Positions 51,513-60,070 of a stretch of 64,000 bases of DNA are shown here, piece by piece; the first letter of the stretch is position 1, and each line of letters begins with the position of its first letter. The notes under the pieces were generated by a model that made no database searches, was not told the DNA's origin, and was given only the letters and a program-made list of their open reading frames with translations. The DNA lies in NCBI RefSeq assembly GCF_006716905.1, contig NZ_VFPV01000003.1, positions 682,001 to 746,000 of the forward strand, read 5' to 3'. The position numbers and the translations under genes were made by a program. This DNA comes from Acidovorax temperans (GTDB taxonomy: Bacteria > Pseudomonadota > Gammaproteobacteria > Burkholderiales > Burkholderiaceae_C).

Positions 51513-53006
51513 TCACGACTGGCTGGTGGGCTCGGTGGCCGGAACCGCCTTGAACAGTGCCGCAACCTTGCGCTTGGGCTTGATGTTGGCCGAAATGCCG
51601 CTGCGCGCGGGCACCTTGGCGGCAGCTTCCCAAGCGGGTGCTGCGTCAGAGACGCTGGGCTCGTAAGGCTTGGCAAAGAACGGGTCACGCGACACCGTGG
51701 CAGGGCGGAAGCCACGGTAGTCACGGGGTTCGCGGCCCTCGCGCGGTTCACGGGGTTCGCGCGCCTCGCGGCGGTGGGCAGAGCCTGCGCTGCGCGGGTC
51801 GTTCGAATCCGCTCCTTCGCGCCATGCGCGGCGGCCGTCGTTGATACGTTCCTTGGGGCGGTCATCGTCGTATTCGATAGCTTCCAGTTCGATCTTCTTC
51901 TTGATGAGCTTTTCAATGTCGCCCACCAGGCGGGCATCACTGCCCGACACCAGCGTCACAGCCAAGCCAGACGCGCCAGCGCGGCCGGTGCGGCCAATGC
52001 GGTGCACGTAGTCTTCGGCATTGAAGGGCACATCGAAGTTGAACACGGCAGGCACGTCCTTGATGTCCAGACCACGCGCGGCCACATCGGTACACACCAG
52101 CAGATCCACCTCGCCTTGCTTGAAGGCTTCCAGCGCCTTCAGGCGCTCATCCTGGCTCTTGTCGCCGTGCAGCGCCGCGGTCTTGAGGCCTTCGCGCTCC
52201 AGGCTGCGGGCCAGGCGGCCACAACCGAGCTTGCTATTCACAAAAATGAACGCCTGCTTGATGCCACGGGTTTTGAGCACCTGGTGGATGGCGCGGCGCT
52301 TGTCATCATCGCCTGCGCTGTAAAAGCGCTGCTCCACCGTAGAGGCCGTCTCGTTCGGACGTGCCACTTCGATGGTGATGGGGTTTTGCAGGTAACTGCT
52401 GGCCAGGCGCTTGATTTCAGGCGAGAACGTGGCGCTGAAGAGCAGCGTGGTGCGCTGCTTGGGCAGGTACGAAAGGATGCGCTGCAGGTCTGGCAAAAAG
52501 CCGATGTCCAGCATGCGGTCGGCCTCGTCGAGCACCACGTACTCCACCTGGTTGAGCACAGCGTTCTTGGCTTCGATGTGGTCGAGCAGGCGGCCGGGGG
52601 TGGCCACCAGCACTTCAACGCCTTTTTTCAGCTCCAGCGTCTGGGGCTTCATGTCCATGCCGCCAAACACCACGGTGCTGCGCAGCTTGGTGTACTTGGC
52701 GTACAGGGCGATCTGCTGGGCGACCTGATCGGCCAGTTCGCGCGTGGGCAGCAGCACCAAGGCGCGCACGGGGTGGCGCGCAGGTGAGGTGGAGCTGTTT
52801 TCGTGCTTGAGCAGGCGCTGCAGCAGGGGCAGCGAAAAGGCTGCCGTCTTTCCGGTGCCTGTTTGGGCCGCACCCATCACGTCCTGCCCCGTCAACACGA
52901 CGGGAATGGCCTGTGCCTGGATGGGCGTCATGGATTCGTAGCCCATTTCGGCTACGGCGCGCGCTAGCGGCTCGGCCAGCGATAAATTGGAAAAGGAACT
53001 TGTCAT
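51513..53006 (-). CDS. rhlE: DEAD-box RNA helicase (RhlE type)
   Basis: An ATP-dependent RNA helicase of 497 residues. Motifs in order: Q motif (FSNLSLAEPLARAVAEMGY with PIQAQAIP), motif I AAQTGTGKTAAFSL, Ia PTRELADQV, Ib GRLLDHI, II (DEAD) VLDEADRMLDIGF, III FSATF, IV and V TDVAARGLDIKDVPAV, VI HRIGRTGRAGASG. The C-terminal 120 residues are low-complexity and Arg/Glu/Pro-rich with repeated REPRE units, a typical RNA-binding tail. This type acts in ribosome assembly and RNA decay; RhlE is the closest of the common subfamilies, judged by the motif flanks. The gene has its own terminator. Confidence 0.9.
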   Translation of the reverse strand: MTSSFSNLSLAEPLARAVAEMGYESMTPIQAQAIPVVLTGQDVMGAAQTGTGKTAAFSLPLLQRLLKHENSSTSPARHPVRALVLLPTRELADQVAQQIALYAKYTKLRSTVVFGGMDMKPQTLELKKGVEVLVATPGRLLDHIEAKNAVLNQVEYVVLDEADRMLDIGFLPDLQRILSYLPKQRTTLLFSATFSPEIKRLASSYLQNPITIEVARPNETASTVEQRFYSAGDDDKRRAIHQVLKTRGIKQAFIFVNSKLGCGRLARSLEREGLKTAALHGDKSQDERLKALEAFKQGEVDLLVCTDVAARGLDIKDVPAVFNFDVPFNAEDYVHRIGRTGRAGASGLAVTLVSGSDARLVGDIEKLIKKKIELEAIEYDDDRPKERINDGRRAWREGADSNDPRSAGSAHRREAREPREPREGREPRDYRGFRPATVSRDPFFAKPYEPSVSDAAPAWEAAAKVPARSGISANIKPKRKVAALFKAVPATEPTSQS

Positions 53007-53102
53007 TTAGCCCACTATTGTCGCACCGCAGGCCCAAGAACGCATTTTTTTCCGGACGGGCGGGGCTGGATAAGTGCTGCTGCGGTGAAAGGCAGCGCAA
53101 AC

Positions 53103-53152
53103 CGCTATCAAAAAAATAGCTGCCTGCGCTTTTCACACGGGCGCTACCGCCT
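53103..53152 (-). repeat. Dispersed palindromic repeat, copy 11
   Basis: On the minus strand: gcggtagcgcc, a loop, then aagcgcaggcagctat and a tail ending in tgatagcggt. It lies in the 203-bp gap between the helicase start and the metallopeptidase stop and is more diverged than the other copies. Confidence 0.65.
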
Positions 53153-53209
53153 GATTACATCCAAAATCAACGCAGTGCCACCCCGCCCACCCCTGAGCCC
53201 AGCGCGGCT

Positions 53210-54085
53210 TTAGAGGCTGCGAGCAGAAAACGTGTCGCAGGCCTGCACCGAGCCCTGCTTCAAACCCGTGTGGAACCAGCGCTGGCGCTGCGCACTGCTG
53301 CCGTGGGTAAAGCTGTCAGGCACCACAGCGCCACCACTGGCGCGCTGCAGGGCATCGTCGCCTATGCGTGCGGCCGCGTTCATGGCCTCTTCCACATCGC
53401 CCTGCTCCAGAATCTGCCGTGCGTTTTGCGCGTGGTGCGCCCACACGCCAGCAAAGCAATCGGCTTGAAGCTCCAGCCGCACCGACATGGCGTTGTATTC
53501 CTTCTGGCTCACCCGGCCGCGCATCTGGTCCACCTTGGAAGTGATGCCGAGCAGGTGCTGCACGTGGTGCCCCACCTCGTGGGCGATCACGTAGGCCTGG
53601 GCAAAGTCGCCGGGCGCGCCCAGGCGGCTCTTGAGGGTTTCGTAAAAGCCCAGGTCGATATACACCTTCTGGTCTGCGGGGCAGTAAAACGGGCCCATTG
53701 CTGCCTGCCCCGTGCCGCAGGCGGTGGGCGTGGCGCCACGAAACAGCACCAGGCGTGGCTCCTGGTAACGCCCGCCACCCTCGCGGAAAACCCTTTGCCA
53801 GACATCTTCCGTATCCGCCAGCACGGTCGATACGAAGCGGGCCATGGTGTCGTCTGCCGGTGGGCGCTGCGCTGGGGCCTGCTGCACCTGCGCAGGCATG
53901 CCGCCCCCACTGAGCAGGCCCAGGATTGTGAGCGGATTGATGCCCAGCACCCAGCCACCCACAAGCGCGATCACGATGGTGCCGATGCCGATACTGCGGC
54001 CACCAAACACGGGCATGCCGCCCCCACCCCCACTGCCACGGCGGTCTTCCACGTTGTCCGACTCGCGGTTACCTTCCCATTTCAT
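53210..54085 (-). CDS. Neutral zinc metallopeptidase (YpfJ type)
   Basis: A membrane-anchored zinc peptidase of 291 residues. After a short Arg/Asp/Gly-rich start comes one hydrophobic helix (GIGTIVIALVGGWVLGINPL). A periplasmic domain follows, with YCPADQKVYIDLGFY and the zinc motif AYVIAHEVGHHVQHLLG (HExxH). Further down, RLELQADCFAGVWAHHA carries the third ligand region (ExxxD). This matches the YpfJ / putative neutral zinc metallopeptidase family, whose substrates are unknown. I chose the ATG at 54085 because it starts the family's MKWEGNRESDNVEDRR opening. It is divergent from the GGDEF gene, with about 280 bp between. Confidence 0.9.
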   Translation of the reverse strand: MKWEGNRESDNVEDRRGSGGGGGMPVFGGRSIGIGTIVIALVGGWVLGINPLTILGLLSGGGMPAQVQQAPAQRPPADDTMARFVSTVLADTEDVWQRVFREGGGRYQEPRLVLFRGATPTACGTGQAAMGPFYCPADQKVYIDLGFYETLKSRLGAPGDFAQAYVIAHEVGHHVQHLLGITSKVDQMRGRVSQKEYNAMSVRLELQADCFAGVWAHHAQNARQILEQGDVEEAMNAAARIGDDALQRASGGAVVPDSFTHGSSAQRQRWFHTGLKQGSVQACDTFSARSL

Positions 54086-54369
54086 GCTGTTGCTCCCTGC
54101 ACCTCGCCACCACGCGGGGTATGGCCTCGATATTAGGCCAAGTTCTCGGCGATCAATCCAGCGCGAAGGGCTGATTGGTAAACAGCAGTGCGCGCACCTG
54201 CCGCCCTTGGCCGGTGCCGGATAGCGGGTTTTGCACAGCAGCCGCCCCTGAAGCCTGTATAAAGTGCGACCATGCTGACCACGCAAGCTGCAGGCCGTTT
54301 TGCCGCGCCCCCATTCACGAAGGCGCCAATGCGCGGCCCGGGCAACAAGCCCCCTGAAGGACGCCATCG

Positions 54370-56082
54370 GTGCCATTGAACACCCTCCCCTCTCTCATCT
54401 CGGGGCGCAGCTTGCGCACCCAAATTGCATGGGTGTTCGGCGCCCTCGTGGTGACGCTGGCGGTGCTGCTGTCGCTCGGATTTGGCGAGGCACTCAAGCG
54501 CCGCATCCAGGGGGACGCCAACGCATCCCTGCAAATGGTGACGGACAATGCGGCTGCCTTCCTGGCCCACGGTTTGTTTGAGCGCATCCGAGAAGTGCAG
54601 GTGCTGGCCGATGCAGAAGTCATCTGGCGCCACGGCCTGGACACTGCCGAAGTCAAGCACGTCCTGGCCCGCCAGCAGGCCATGCAGCCCCACAGCCTCT
54701 GGCTCGGTGTAGCCGACGCCCAAGGCGTGGTTCGCGCCGCTACCAACAATATGCTGCTAGGCCAAAACGTGGAAGAACGGCCCTGGTTCCGGGCTGGCTT
54801 GCAAGCGCCCTATGTGGGCGACGCCCACCCCGCCAAGCTGCTGGAAAGCCTGTTGCCCCCCACCAAGAGCGGCGACCCCTATCGATTCGTAGACTTTGCC
54901 GCGCCCATCCGCGTCGGATCCACAACAGTGGGGGTGCTGGGCGTGCATGGCTACTGGGAATGGGTCAACGAGATGATCCAGACCCTGACACCTGCCGTGG
55001 CACGCGAGCAGCAGCTGGAAGTATTCATCTTTGACAGAAGCGGGCAGCTCATCCACGCCCCAGGCAAGCAGCAAGCGGTGCTCCAGCGGCTGGGCCAGGC
55101 GCTGCCCGATCCCAGCTTTGCCAAAGTACCCAGCGATGCCCACCAGCCCCGTGAAATCAAGGTGCTGCGCTGGCAAGACGGCAAGACCTACCTGACGGCG
55201 CACGCACACTTGCCCGCACGCAACGCTGAAAGCGACCTGGGCTGGCACATCGTGGCGCGCATTCCCGTGGACATTGCCTTTGCCCAAGCCGACGCGGCCG
55301 TGGCCAAAGCCCTGCTGGGTGGCCTGGCAGCGGCCGCCGTGGCATCGCTACTGGCCTGGTTGGCTGCGCGCCGACTGAGCGAGGACCTGGACGCACTGGC
55401 GCGGGCCGCAAAGGATCTGGAGGCAGGCAAGCCGGGGGCTGATATTCCAGCAGCCCATAGCAGCCGCGAAGTGCAGCGGCTATCTTCCGCGCTGCGCGAC
55501 ATGATCCACAAGCTGCTGTCTGCCAACGAGGCGATGGAAACCCAGGTGCGGCAGCGCACCCAGCAGCTGGAAGAAGCCAACCAGGAGCTGGATCGCCAGG
55601 CCCGCAGCGACCCGCTGACCGGGCTGCTCAACCGGCGTGGTTTTGATGCGCAGATGAACCACGACCTGGCCCTGGCACGCCGCAGCGGCCGCCCCTTGTC
55701 GATCATCACGGTGGATGTGGACCACTTCAAACGCATCAATGACACGCATGGCCATGATGTGGGCGACCAGGTACTGCAGCGGCTGGCCGCCACACTGGCC
55801 ACGCGGCTGCGCCAATCCGACGTGGTGGCCCGGCTGGGCGGTGAGGAATTTGCGGTGCTGTTGCCCGACACCGACCTGGAAGGCGCGCGCACCATTGCAC
55901 AGGAGCTGGTGGATTCGCAAGCGTCCCTGGGCTACCCGGTGATTGGCGGGCTCACCATCAGCGCGGGGGTGTCGACACTGCGGGGCGCGGAGGACACAGC
56001 GCAGGAACTGCTGCGGCGAGGCGACATGGCGCTGTACCAGGCCAAGCGCGAGGGCCGCAACTGCGTGGTGGTGCAGGCGTAG
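54370..56082 (+). CDS. Diguanylate cyclase with periplasmic Cache sensor
   Basis: A membrane sensor of 570 residues that should make c-di-GMP. TM1 spans about residues 20-40. A large periplasmic double-Cache-like region (about 45-305) includes GLFERIREVQVLADAEVIW and VDFAAPIRVGSTTVGVLGVHGYW. TM2 lies at about 313-333, followed by a HAMP-like linker and coiled coil, then the GGDEF domain (about 415-565). The active site reads RLGGEEFAVLLPDTD (GGEEF, catalytically competent). Five residues before it the inhibitory I-site RQSD is present, so product inhibition is likely. Start is GTG at 54370 and weakly supported. No chemotaxis or EAL gene is adjacent. Confidence 0.88.
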   Translation: MPLNTLPSLISGRSLRTQIAWVFGALVVTLAVLLSLGFGEALKRRIQGDANASLQMVTDNAAAFLAHGLFERIREVQVLADAEVIWRHGLDTAEVKHVLARQQAMQPHSLWLGVADAQGVVRAATNNMLLGQNVEERPWFRAGLQAPYVGDAHPAKLLESLLPPTKSGDPYRFVDFAAPIRVGSTTVGVLGVHGYWEWVNEMIQTLTPAVAREQQLEVFIFDRSGQLIHAPGKQQAVLQRLGQALPDPSFAKVPSDAHQPREIKVLRWQDGKTYLTAHAHLPARNAESDLGWHIVARIPVDIAFAQADAAVAKALLGGLAAAAVASLLAWLAARRLSEDLDALARAAKDLEAGKPGADIPAAHSSREVQRLSSALRDMIHKLLSANEAMETQVRQRTQQLEEANQELDRQARSDPLTGLLNRRGFDAQMNHDLALARRSGRPLSIITVDVDHFKRINDTHGHDVGDQVLQRLAATLATRLRQSDVVARLGGEEFAVLLPDTDLEGARTIAQELVDSQASLGYPVIGGLTISAGVSTLRGAEDTAQELLRRGDMALYQAKREGRNCVVVQA

Positions 56083-56137
56083 CGCGGGGGCGAGCCTTCA
56101 CTCGCCTTCGGCTGCAACGCCCGCTAACGCCTGGGCC

Positions 56138-56710
56138 TCAGGCCTTGGGCAAGGTCACGCCCACCTGGCCTTGGTATTTGCCGCCGCGGTCCTTGTAGCT
56201 GACCTCGCAGACATCGTCCTTGTCGCTTTCAAAGAACAGCACCTGGGCGCAGCCCTCGCCCGCATAGATGCGCGCAGGCAGTGGCGTGGTGTTGGAAAAC
56301 TCCAGCGTCACGTAGCCTTCCCACTCGGGCTCGAACGGTGTGACGTTGACGATGATGCCGCAGCGCGCATAGGTGCTTTTGCCCAGGCAGATGGTGAGTA
56401 CATTCCGTGGAATGCGGAAGTACTCCACCGTGCGGGCCAGCGCAAAACTGTTGGGCGGGATGATGCAGCTGTCGCCGTGGAAATCGACAAAGCTCTTTTC
56501 ATCAAAGTTCTTGGGGTCCACCACCGTGCTGTGGATGTTGGTGAAGACCTTGAATTCAGGCGCGCAGCGGATGTCGTACCCGTAGCTGCTGGTGCCGTAG
56601 CTGATGATCTTGTGGCCTTCGCGTTCACGGATCTGGCCGGGCTCGAAGGGCTCGATCATGCCGTGCTCTTCGGCCATGCGGCGGATCCATTTGTCGCTCT
56701 TGATGCTCAT
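56138..56710 (-). CDS. dcd: dCTP deaminase
   Basis: Dcd deaminates dCTP to dUTP as a source of dTTP. The 190 residues start [19 protein letters not shown] and contain [29 protein letters not shown] (the substrate-binding Arg and Ser), and the catalytic glutamate region [21 protein letters not shown]. Length is normal for the family. A repeat copy lies 23 bp upstream of the start codon, in the promoter region. Confidence 0.96.
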   Translation of the reverse strand: MSIKSDKWIRRMAEEHGMIEPFEPGQIREREGHKIISYGTSSYGYDIRCAPEFKVFTNIHSTVVDPKNFDEKSFVDFHGDSCIIPPNSFALARTVEYFRIPRNVLTICLGKSTYARCGIIVNVTPFEPEWEGYVTLEFSNTTPLPARIYAGEGCAQVLFFESDKDDVCEVSYKDRGGKYQGQVGVTLPKA

Positions 56711-56732
56711 GCTGCAAATTCCTCGGCAAATA

Positions 56733-56790
56733 CTACGATTTTGATAGCTGCTGGCGCTTGATAAATCGGCGCCCGAGCCATATTTTGCTT
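56733..56790 (-). repeat. Dispersed palindromic repeat, copy 12
   Basis: On the minus strand: cgggcgccgattt, a loop, aagcgccagcagctatc and a tail ending in tagtat. It sits directly upstream of dcd, between it and the small secreted-protein gene. Confidence 0.7.
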
Positions 56791-56830
56791 GAGAATTCTG
56801 CCGCCGCCACAGGACAAAGCCTCAACTGCA

Positions 56831-57307
56831 TCAAGGTTTGGCGAACTCCAGGGTGTTCACGGGGCTCCGCGAGCCATCATCATCCGACAGGTACAAGGTC
56901 GTGCCTTGCAACTCGAAAGTACCGCAATCCACCTGCGCAATGCGGTAGTAGTCGCGGCATACCTGGTTTCCCTTGAACTTCCAGCTTTTGCCAAAGTTGG
57001 CACCGCCTTCGGGACCGGACTCCAGCTTTCCGCCCGGTCTGAAGTGAACGAAGAACCGCTTGCCCGACTTTCCGCTGGTGACCAGCATCTTGGTCACCGC
57101 ATCGTCCTTGATGAGCATGGACTTGATCTCTGCCTCGGTCAGCACCCGATCCGGCCCACAAGGGAGCCATTGCGGTGCGCCAGCCCGCGCCTCACAAGCC
57201 GCTGGGGCCGGGGATGCAGGCTCTTTGGGCGGGTCTTGCGCCAACGCCGCCAACGGCGTCAGTGCAGCGACGAACAGCAAACCGCGCAAGCAGTGGGTCG
57301 GGGACAT
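56831..57307 (-). CDS. Small secreted protein of unknown function
   Basis: A 158-residue exported protein that I do not recognise. A signal peptide (CLRGLLFVAALTPLAALAQ) is followed by a Pro/Ala-rich stretch, a pair of cysteines (CEARAG and LPCGPD), a helical LTEAEIKSMLIKDDAV segment and a beta-rich C-terminal half (FFVHFRPGGKLESGPEG, VCRDYYRIAQVDCGTFELQG) with two more cysteines, possibly forming two disulfides. I chose the ATG at 57307 because it is preceded by the strong site AGGAGGT. It is co-directional with guaD, 168 bp downstream of the guaD stop. Confidence 0.7.
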   Translation of the reverse strand: MSPTHCLRGLLFVAALTPLAALAQDPPKEPASPAPAACEARAGAPQWLPCGPDRVLTEAEIKSMLIKDDAVTKMLVTSGKSGKRFFVHFRPGGKLESGPEGGANFGKSWKFKGNQVCRDYYRIAQVDCGTFELQGTTLYLSDDDGSRSPVNTLEFAKP

Positions 57308-57475
57308 GGATACCTCCTGGGTCAAAGCAAACACGCGCCGCACGCGTCTGGCGCAGCTTGGTGCATCGGCACACTGTGCCACCCAGCTACGGGGCAAGGC
57401 ATCCTTCGAACGCGGTATCGACGCAGGGATGATTCTGCGATACGCGTTCAAACGCCTGCTCTGCGCAACATCGCG

Positions 57476-58777
57476 CTAGGTGGCACGCTGGTTGGCACCT
57501 TGCTGACCAATCACCGTTTGCTCCACAACCCGGTCGTCGCCCAGCACGATCAGCGCAAACAATAGCTCATCCAGGCTCTGGGCCTGGCGCGTCTTGCGCG
57601 CCAGCAGCGGCGTAGCTTCGGGGTTGAGCACCAGAAAGTCGGCCTCGCACCCAGGCTGCAGGTTCCCCACCACACCCGCAAGGCCCAGCGCCTGGGCTGC
57701 ACCCGCCGTGTGTTGCCACCACAGCTGCTGGGGCGAGAGGCTCAGGCCAGGCTTGGTCTGCCCTTCGCGCCCCACGTAGTAGGCGGCCATCATCGTATGG
57801 AAGGGGCTGAAGCTGGTGCCGCCGCCCACGTCACTGGCTAGGCCGTAGCCGAAGCCCACCCGGTCGGCACCCGCATAGTCGAAAAACCCGCTGCCCAGAA
57901 AAAGGTTGCTCGTCGGGCTGACGGCGGCCACTGCGCCGGTGTCGCGCATCAGGGCCCGGTCATCGTCATCGAAGTGGATGCAGTGCGCATACACGGCACG
58001 CTCGCGCATCAAGCCAAAGTCGTCGTACACGCCAAGGTAGCTGCGCGAGCGCGGAAACAGCTCGCGCGCCCAGCGGATTTCGTCCAGGTTCTCGGCCACA
58101 TGCGACTGGATCCACACATCGGGGTAGCGTGCCGCCAGCTCGCCCGCGCCGCGCAGCTGCGCAGGCGTGCTGGTGGGTGCAAACCGCGGCGTGATGGCGT
58201 AGCCCAGGCGGTCCACACCGTGCCAACGCTGGATCAGCGCTTCGGTATCGATGAGGCTTTGTTCGGTGTCGTCACGCACACCATCGGGCGAGTGGCGATC
58301 CTGCAGCACCTTGCCGGTGATCAGGCGCAAATGCTGGCGCTGCGCCTCGGTGAACAAGGCATTCACCGAGGCGAGGTGCGAGGTGGAAAAAGCCAGCGCC
58401 GTGGTCACGCCGTTGCGCAACAGCTCTGCTATAAAAAACTGAGCTACTTGCGCACTGTAATCGGGCGCTGCAAAGCGTTTTTCATGCGGAAATGTGTAGT
58501 TCTCCAGCCAGGGCAGCAACCCGTCAGCGGGCGAACCGATCACGTCCGTCTGCGGGAAGTGGATGTGCATGTCCACAAACCCGGGCGCAAGGATGCGCCC
58601 CGGCAGGTGGGTGACAGGCTGGTCTGCGTATTGCGAGCCCAGCGCCTGCCATGAGCCTGCCGCCAGCACACGCTGGCGGCCCTGCGCGTCGGGGCCAATG
58701 GCCAGCAGGCCATCTTCGTCATACAGGGCGCGGCCGTCGTCGGCAAAGCGCAATAGGGCGGAACGGTATACAGACAT
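57476..58777 (-). CDS. guaD: Guanine deaminase
   Basis: GuaD deaminates guanine to xanthine in purine salvage. The 433 residues show the amidohydrolase motifs: LAPGFVDMHIHFPQTD (zinc-binding HxH), SHVAENLDEIRWARELFPR, YAHCIHFDDDDRALM and the catalytic VGFGYGLASDVGGGTSFSPFHTM with the zinc-ligand aspartate. Residues about 99-117 coincide with a repeat-like sequence (58429-58482). The start codon lies 9 bp from the left end of an IS630 element, so the original upstream ribosome site and promoter have been displaced. It is a part of the nearby purine-salvage group (BMP proteins and adenine deaminase). Confidence 0.95.
   Translation of the reverse strand: MSVYRSALLRFADDGRALYDEDGLLAIGPDAQGRQRVLAAGSWQALGSQYADQPVTHLPGRILAPGFVDMHIHFPQTDVIGSPADGLLPWLENYTFPHEKRFAAPDYSAQVAQFFIAELLRNGVTTALAFSTSHLASVNALFTEAQRQHLRLITGKVLQDRHSPDGVRDDTEQSLIDTEALIQRWHGVDRLGYAITPRFAPTSTPAQLRGAGELAARYPDVWIQSHVAENLDEIRWARELFPRSRSYLGVYDDFGLMRERAVYAHCIHFDDDDRALMRDTGAVAAVSPTSNLFLGSGFFDYAGADRVGFGYGLASDVGGGTSFSPFHTMMAAYYVGREGQTKPGLSLSPQQLWWQHTAGAAQALGLAGVVGNLQPGCEADFLVLNPEATPLLARKTRQAQSLDELLFALIVLGDDRVVEQTVIGQQGANQRAT
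58429..58482 (-). repeat. Repeat-like segment (copy 13, possible) inside guaD
   Basis: On the guaD strand gcagcgccc, an 8-nt loop, tgcgcaagtagctca and ttttttatagca align without gaps with intergenic copy 1 over about 45 nt. However, the encoded AQVAQFFIAELL also fits the conserved guanine deaminase sequence, so it may be coincidence or local gene conversion. Confidence 0.4.
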
Positions 58778-58785
58778 GGGTACTA

Positions 58786-59965
58786 GTGTGGTGTCTCAAA
58801 AGTAATCATCAAATAATGGTACTCGCTGCCCGCGCCACAGATGCCAAGATGGTGTCCGCACTTTTATGCCACACGAACGGCTTGGGATCCTCGTTGTGAC
58901 GATCAATGTATTCCCGTATGGATTGCTCCAGCTGAGCAACGCTGGTGTGGGCGCTGCGCTTGATCCACTGCTCGCTGATCTGGCTAAAGAAACGCTCGAC
59001 CAGATTGAGCCAGGACGCTGAGGTGGGCGTGAAGTGAACGTGGTAGCGAGGATGGGCTGCTAGCCAGGCCCGCACTGCCTGCGTCTTGTGCGTGCCGTAG
59101 TTGTCCATGATCAGGTGGATGTCTTGTTCGCCAGGCACCGCTGCATCGATGGCTTTGAGGAACTGCAGGAATTCCACACTGCGGTGACGGCGCTTGAGCT
59201 GTCCTATGACTTTGCCAGTGGCCACATCCAGCGCTGCAAACAGCGACGTTGTGCCATGGCGCTTGTAATCGTGCGTGCGCGTGCTGGGTTTGCCAAACGT
59301 CAGTGGTAACCCTGGTTGGGTGCGATCCAGAGCCTGGATCTGGCTCTTCTCGTCCACGCACAGCACCAAGGCGCGATCGGGTGGTGCCATATACAGCCCC
59401 ACCACATCCCGTACCTTGTCCACGAAATGGGGATCCGTCGATAGCTTGAAGGTTTCTTGCAGGTGCGGCTTCAGCCCAAAGGCATGCCAGATGCGCTGCA
59501 CCGTCGCGGGCGATACGCCAGCGTGCCGACTCATCTGGCGCACGCTCCAGTGCGTGGCGTTGTCAGGCTTGCTCTGGCGAACCTTGTCCACAATGAGCTG
59601 AACCTGCTCGTCGCCCACACTGCGCGGGCGGCCAGCGCGCGGGGCATCGGTCAAACCCGCCAGACGATACGCCCGGTAGCGCCGCCGCCACTTGGAGACA
59701 GTTTGCACCGTCGTGCCCAAGCGTTGGGCAATCATGGTGCCCGACTCCCCATCTGCGCAGCCCAGCACGATTCGCATGCGCAGCTTCTCGTCCTCGGGCG
59801 CTTTGCGTACGCGCAGTCGCGCATGCAGCTCTGCGCGCTCGGCATCGGTGATCTGCAGCTTCGTGGCGGGGCGTCCAGGGTGGGCCATCGGTGTAGTCTC
59901 CTATAAGGAAGCTGATTCGACCAACACCGGTCAAAATAGTTCTATCTATTTTTGAGACACCACAC
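58786..59965 (-). mobile_element. IS630-family insertion sequence
   Basis: A 1180-bp element with one transposase gene. The ends carry matching inverted repeats of at least 16 bp, starting gtgtggtgtctcaaaa at 58786-58801 and its complement at 59950-59965. Both flanks show TA (58784-58785 and 59966-59967), the target duplication typical of IS630/Tc1-type elements. No second copy is seen in the window. Confidence 0.88.
58809..59888 (-). CDS. IS630-family transposase
   Basis: A DDE transposase of 359 residues. The N-terminal half is a helix-turn-helix region ([22 protein letters not shown]), followed by a second one ([20 protein letters not shown]). The catalytic domain carries [14 protein letters not shown] (first Asp), [14 protein letters not shown] (second Asp, DN) and [19 protein letters not shown] with the Glu of the triad. 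The frame is intact, so the element may be active. The protein ends inside the element, 23 bp before its left end. Confidence 0.93.
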   Translation of the reverse strand: MAHPGRPATKLQITDAERAELHARLRVRKAPEDEKLRMRIVLGCADGESGTMIAQRLGTTVQTVSKWRRRYRAYRLAGLTDAPRAGRPRSVGDEQVQLIVDKVRQSKPDNATHWSVRQMSRHAGVSPATVQRIWHAFGLKPHLQETFKLSTDPHFVDKVRDVVGLYMAPPDRALVLCVDEKSQIQALDRTQPGLPLTFGKPSTRTHDYKRHGTTSLFAALDVATGKVIGQLKRRHRSVEFLQFLKAIDAAVPGEQDIHLIMDNYGTHKTQAVRAWLAAHPRYHVHFTPTSASWLNLVERFFSQISEQWIKRSAHTSVAQLEQSIREYIDRHNEDPKPFVWHKSADTILASVARAASTII

Positions 59966-60070
59966 TAGCTTACTGGCACCGTCCCGCGCCCACATACGGC
60001 GCACCCCATAGTGGCTATGGACGGCAGCATTCAAGGCATGGGCCGAGTCCATGCGGGAACACGGGGGCGC

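Noticed and set aside
4574-56790. The dispersed repeats as a CRISPR array or tRNA-like elements
   Set aside because: Copies are single, widely spaced and without spacers of constant length; they do not fold as tRNAs.
58786-59965. IS630 element as one end of a composite transposon
   Set aside because: No second copy or matching end occurs in the window, and the neighbours are core purine genes.
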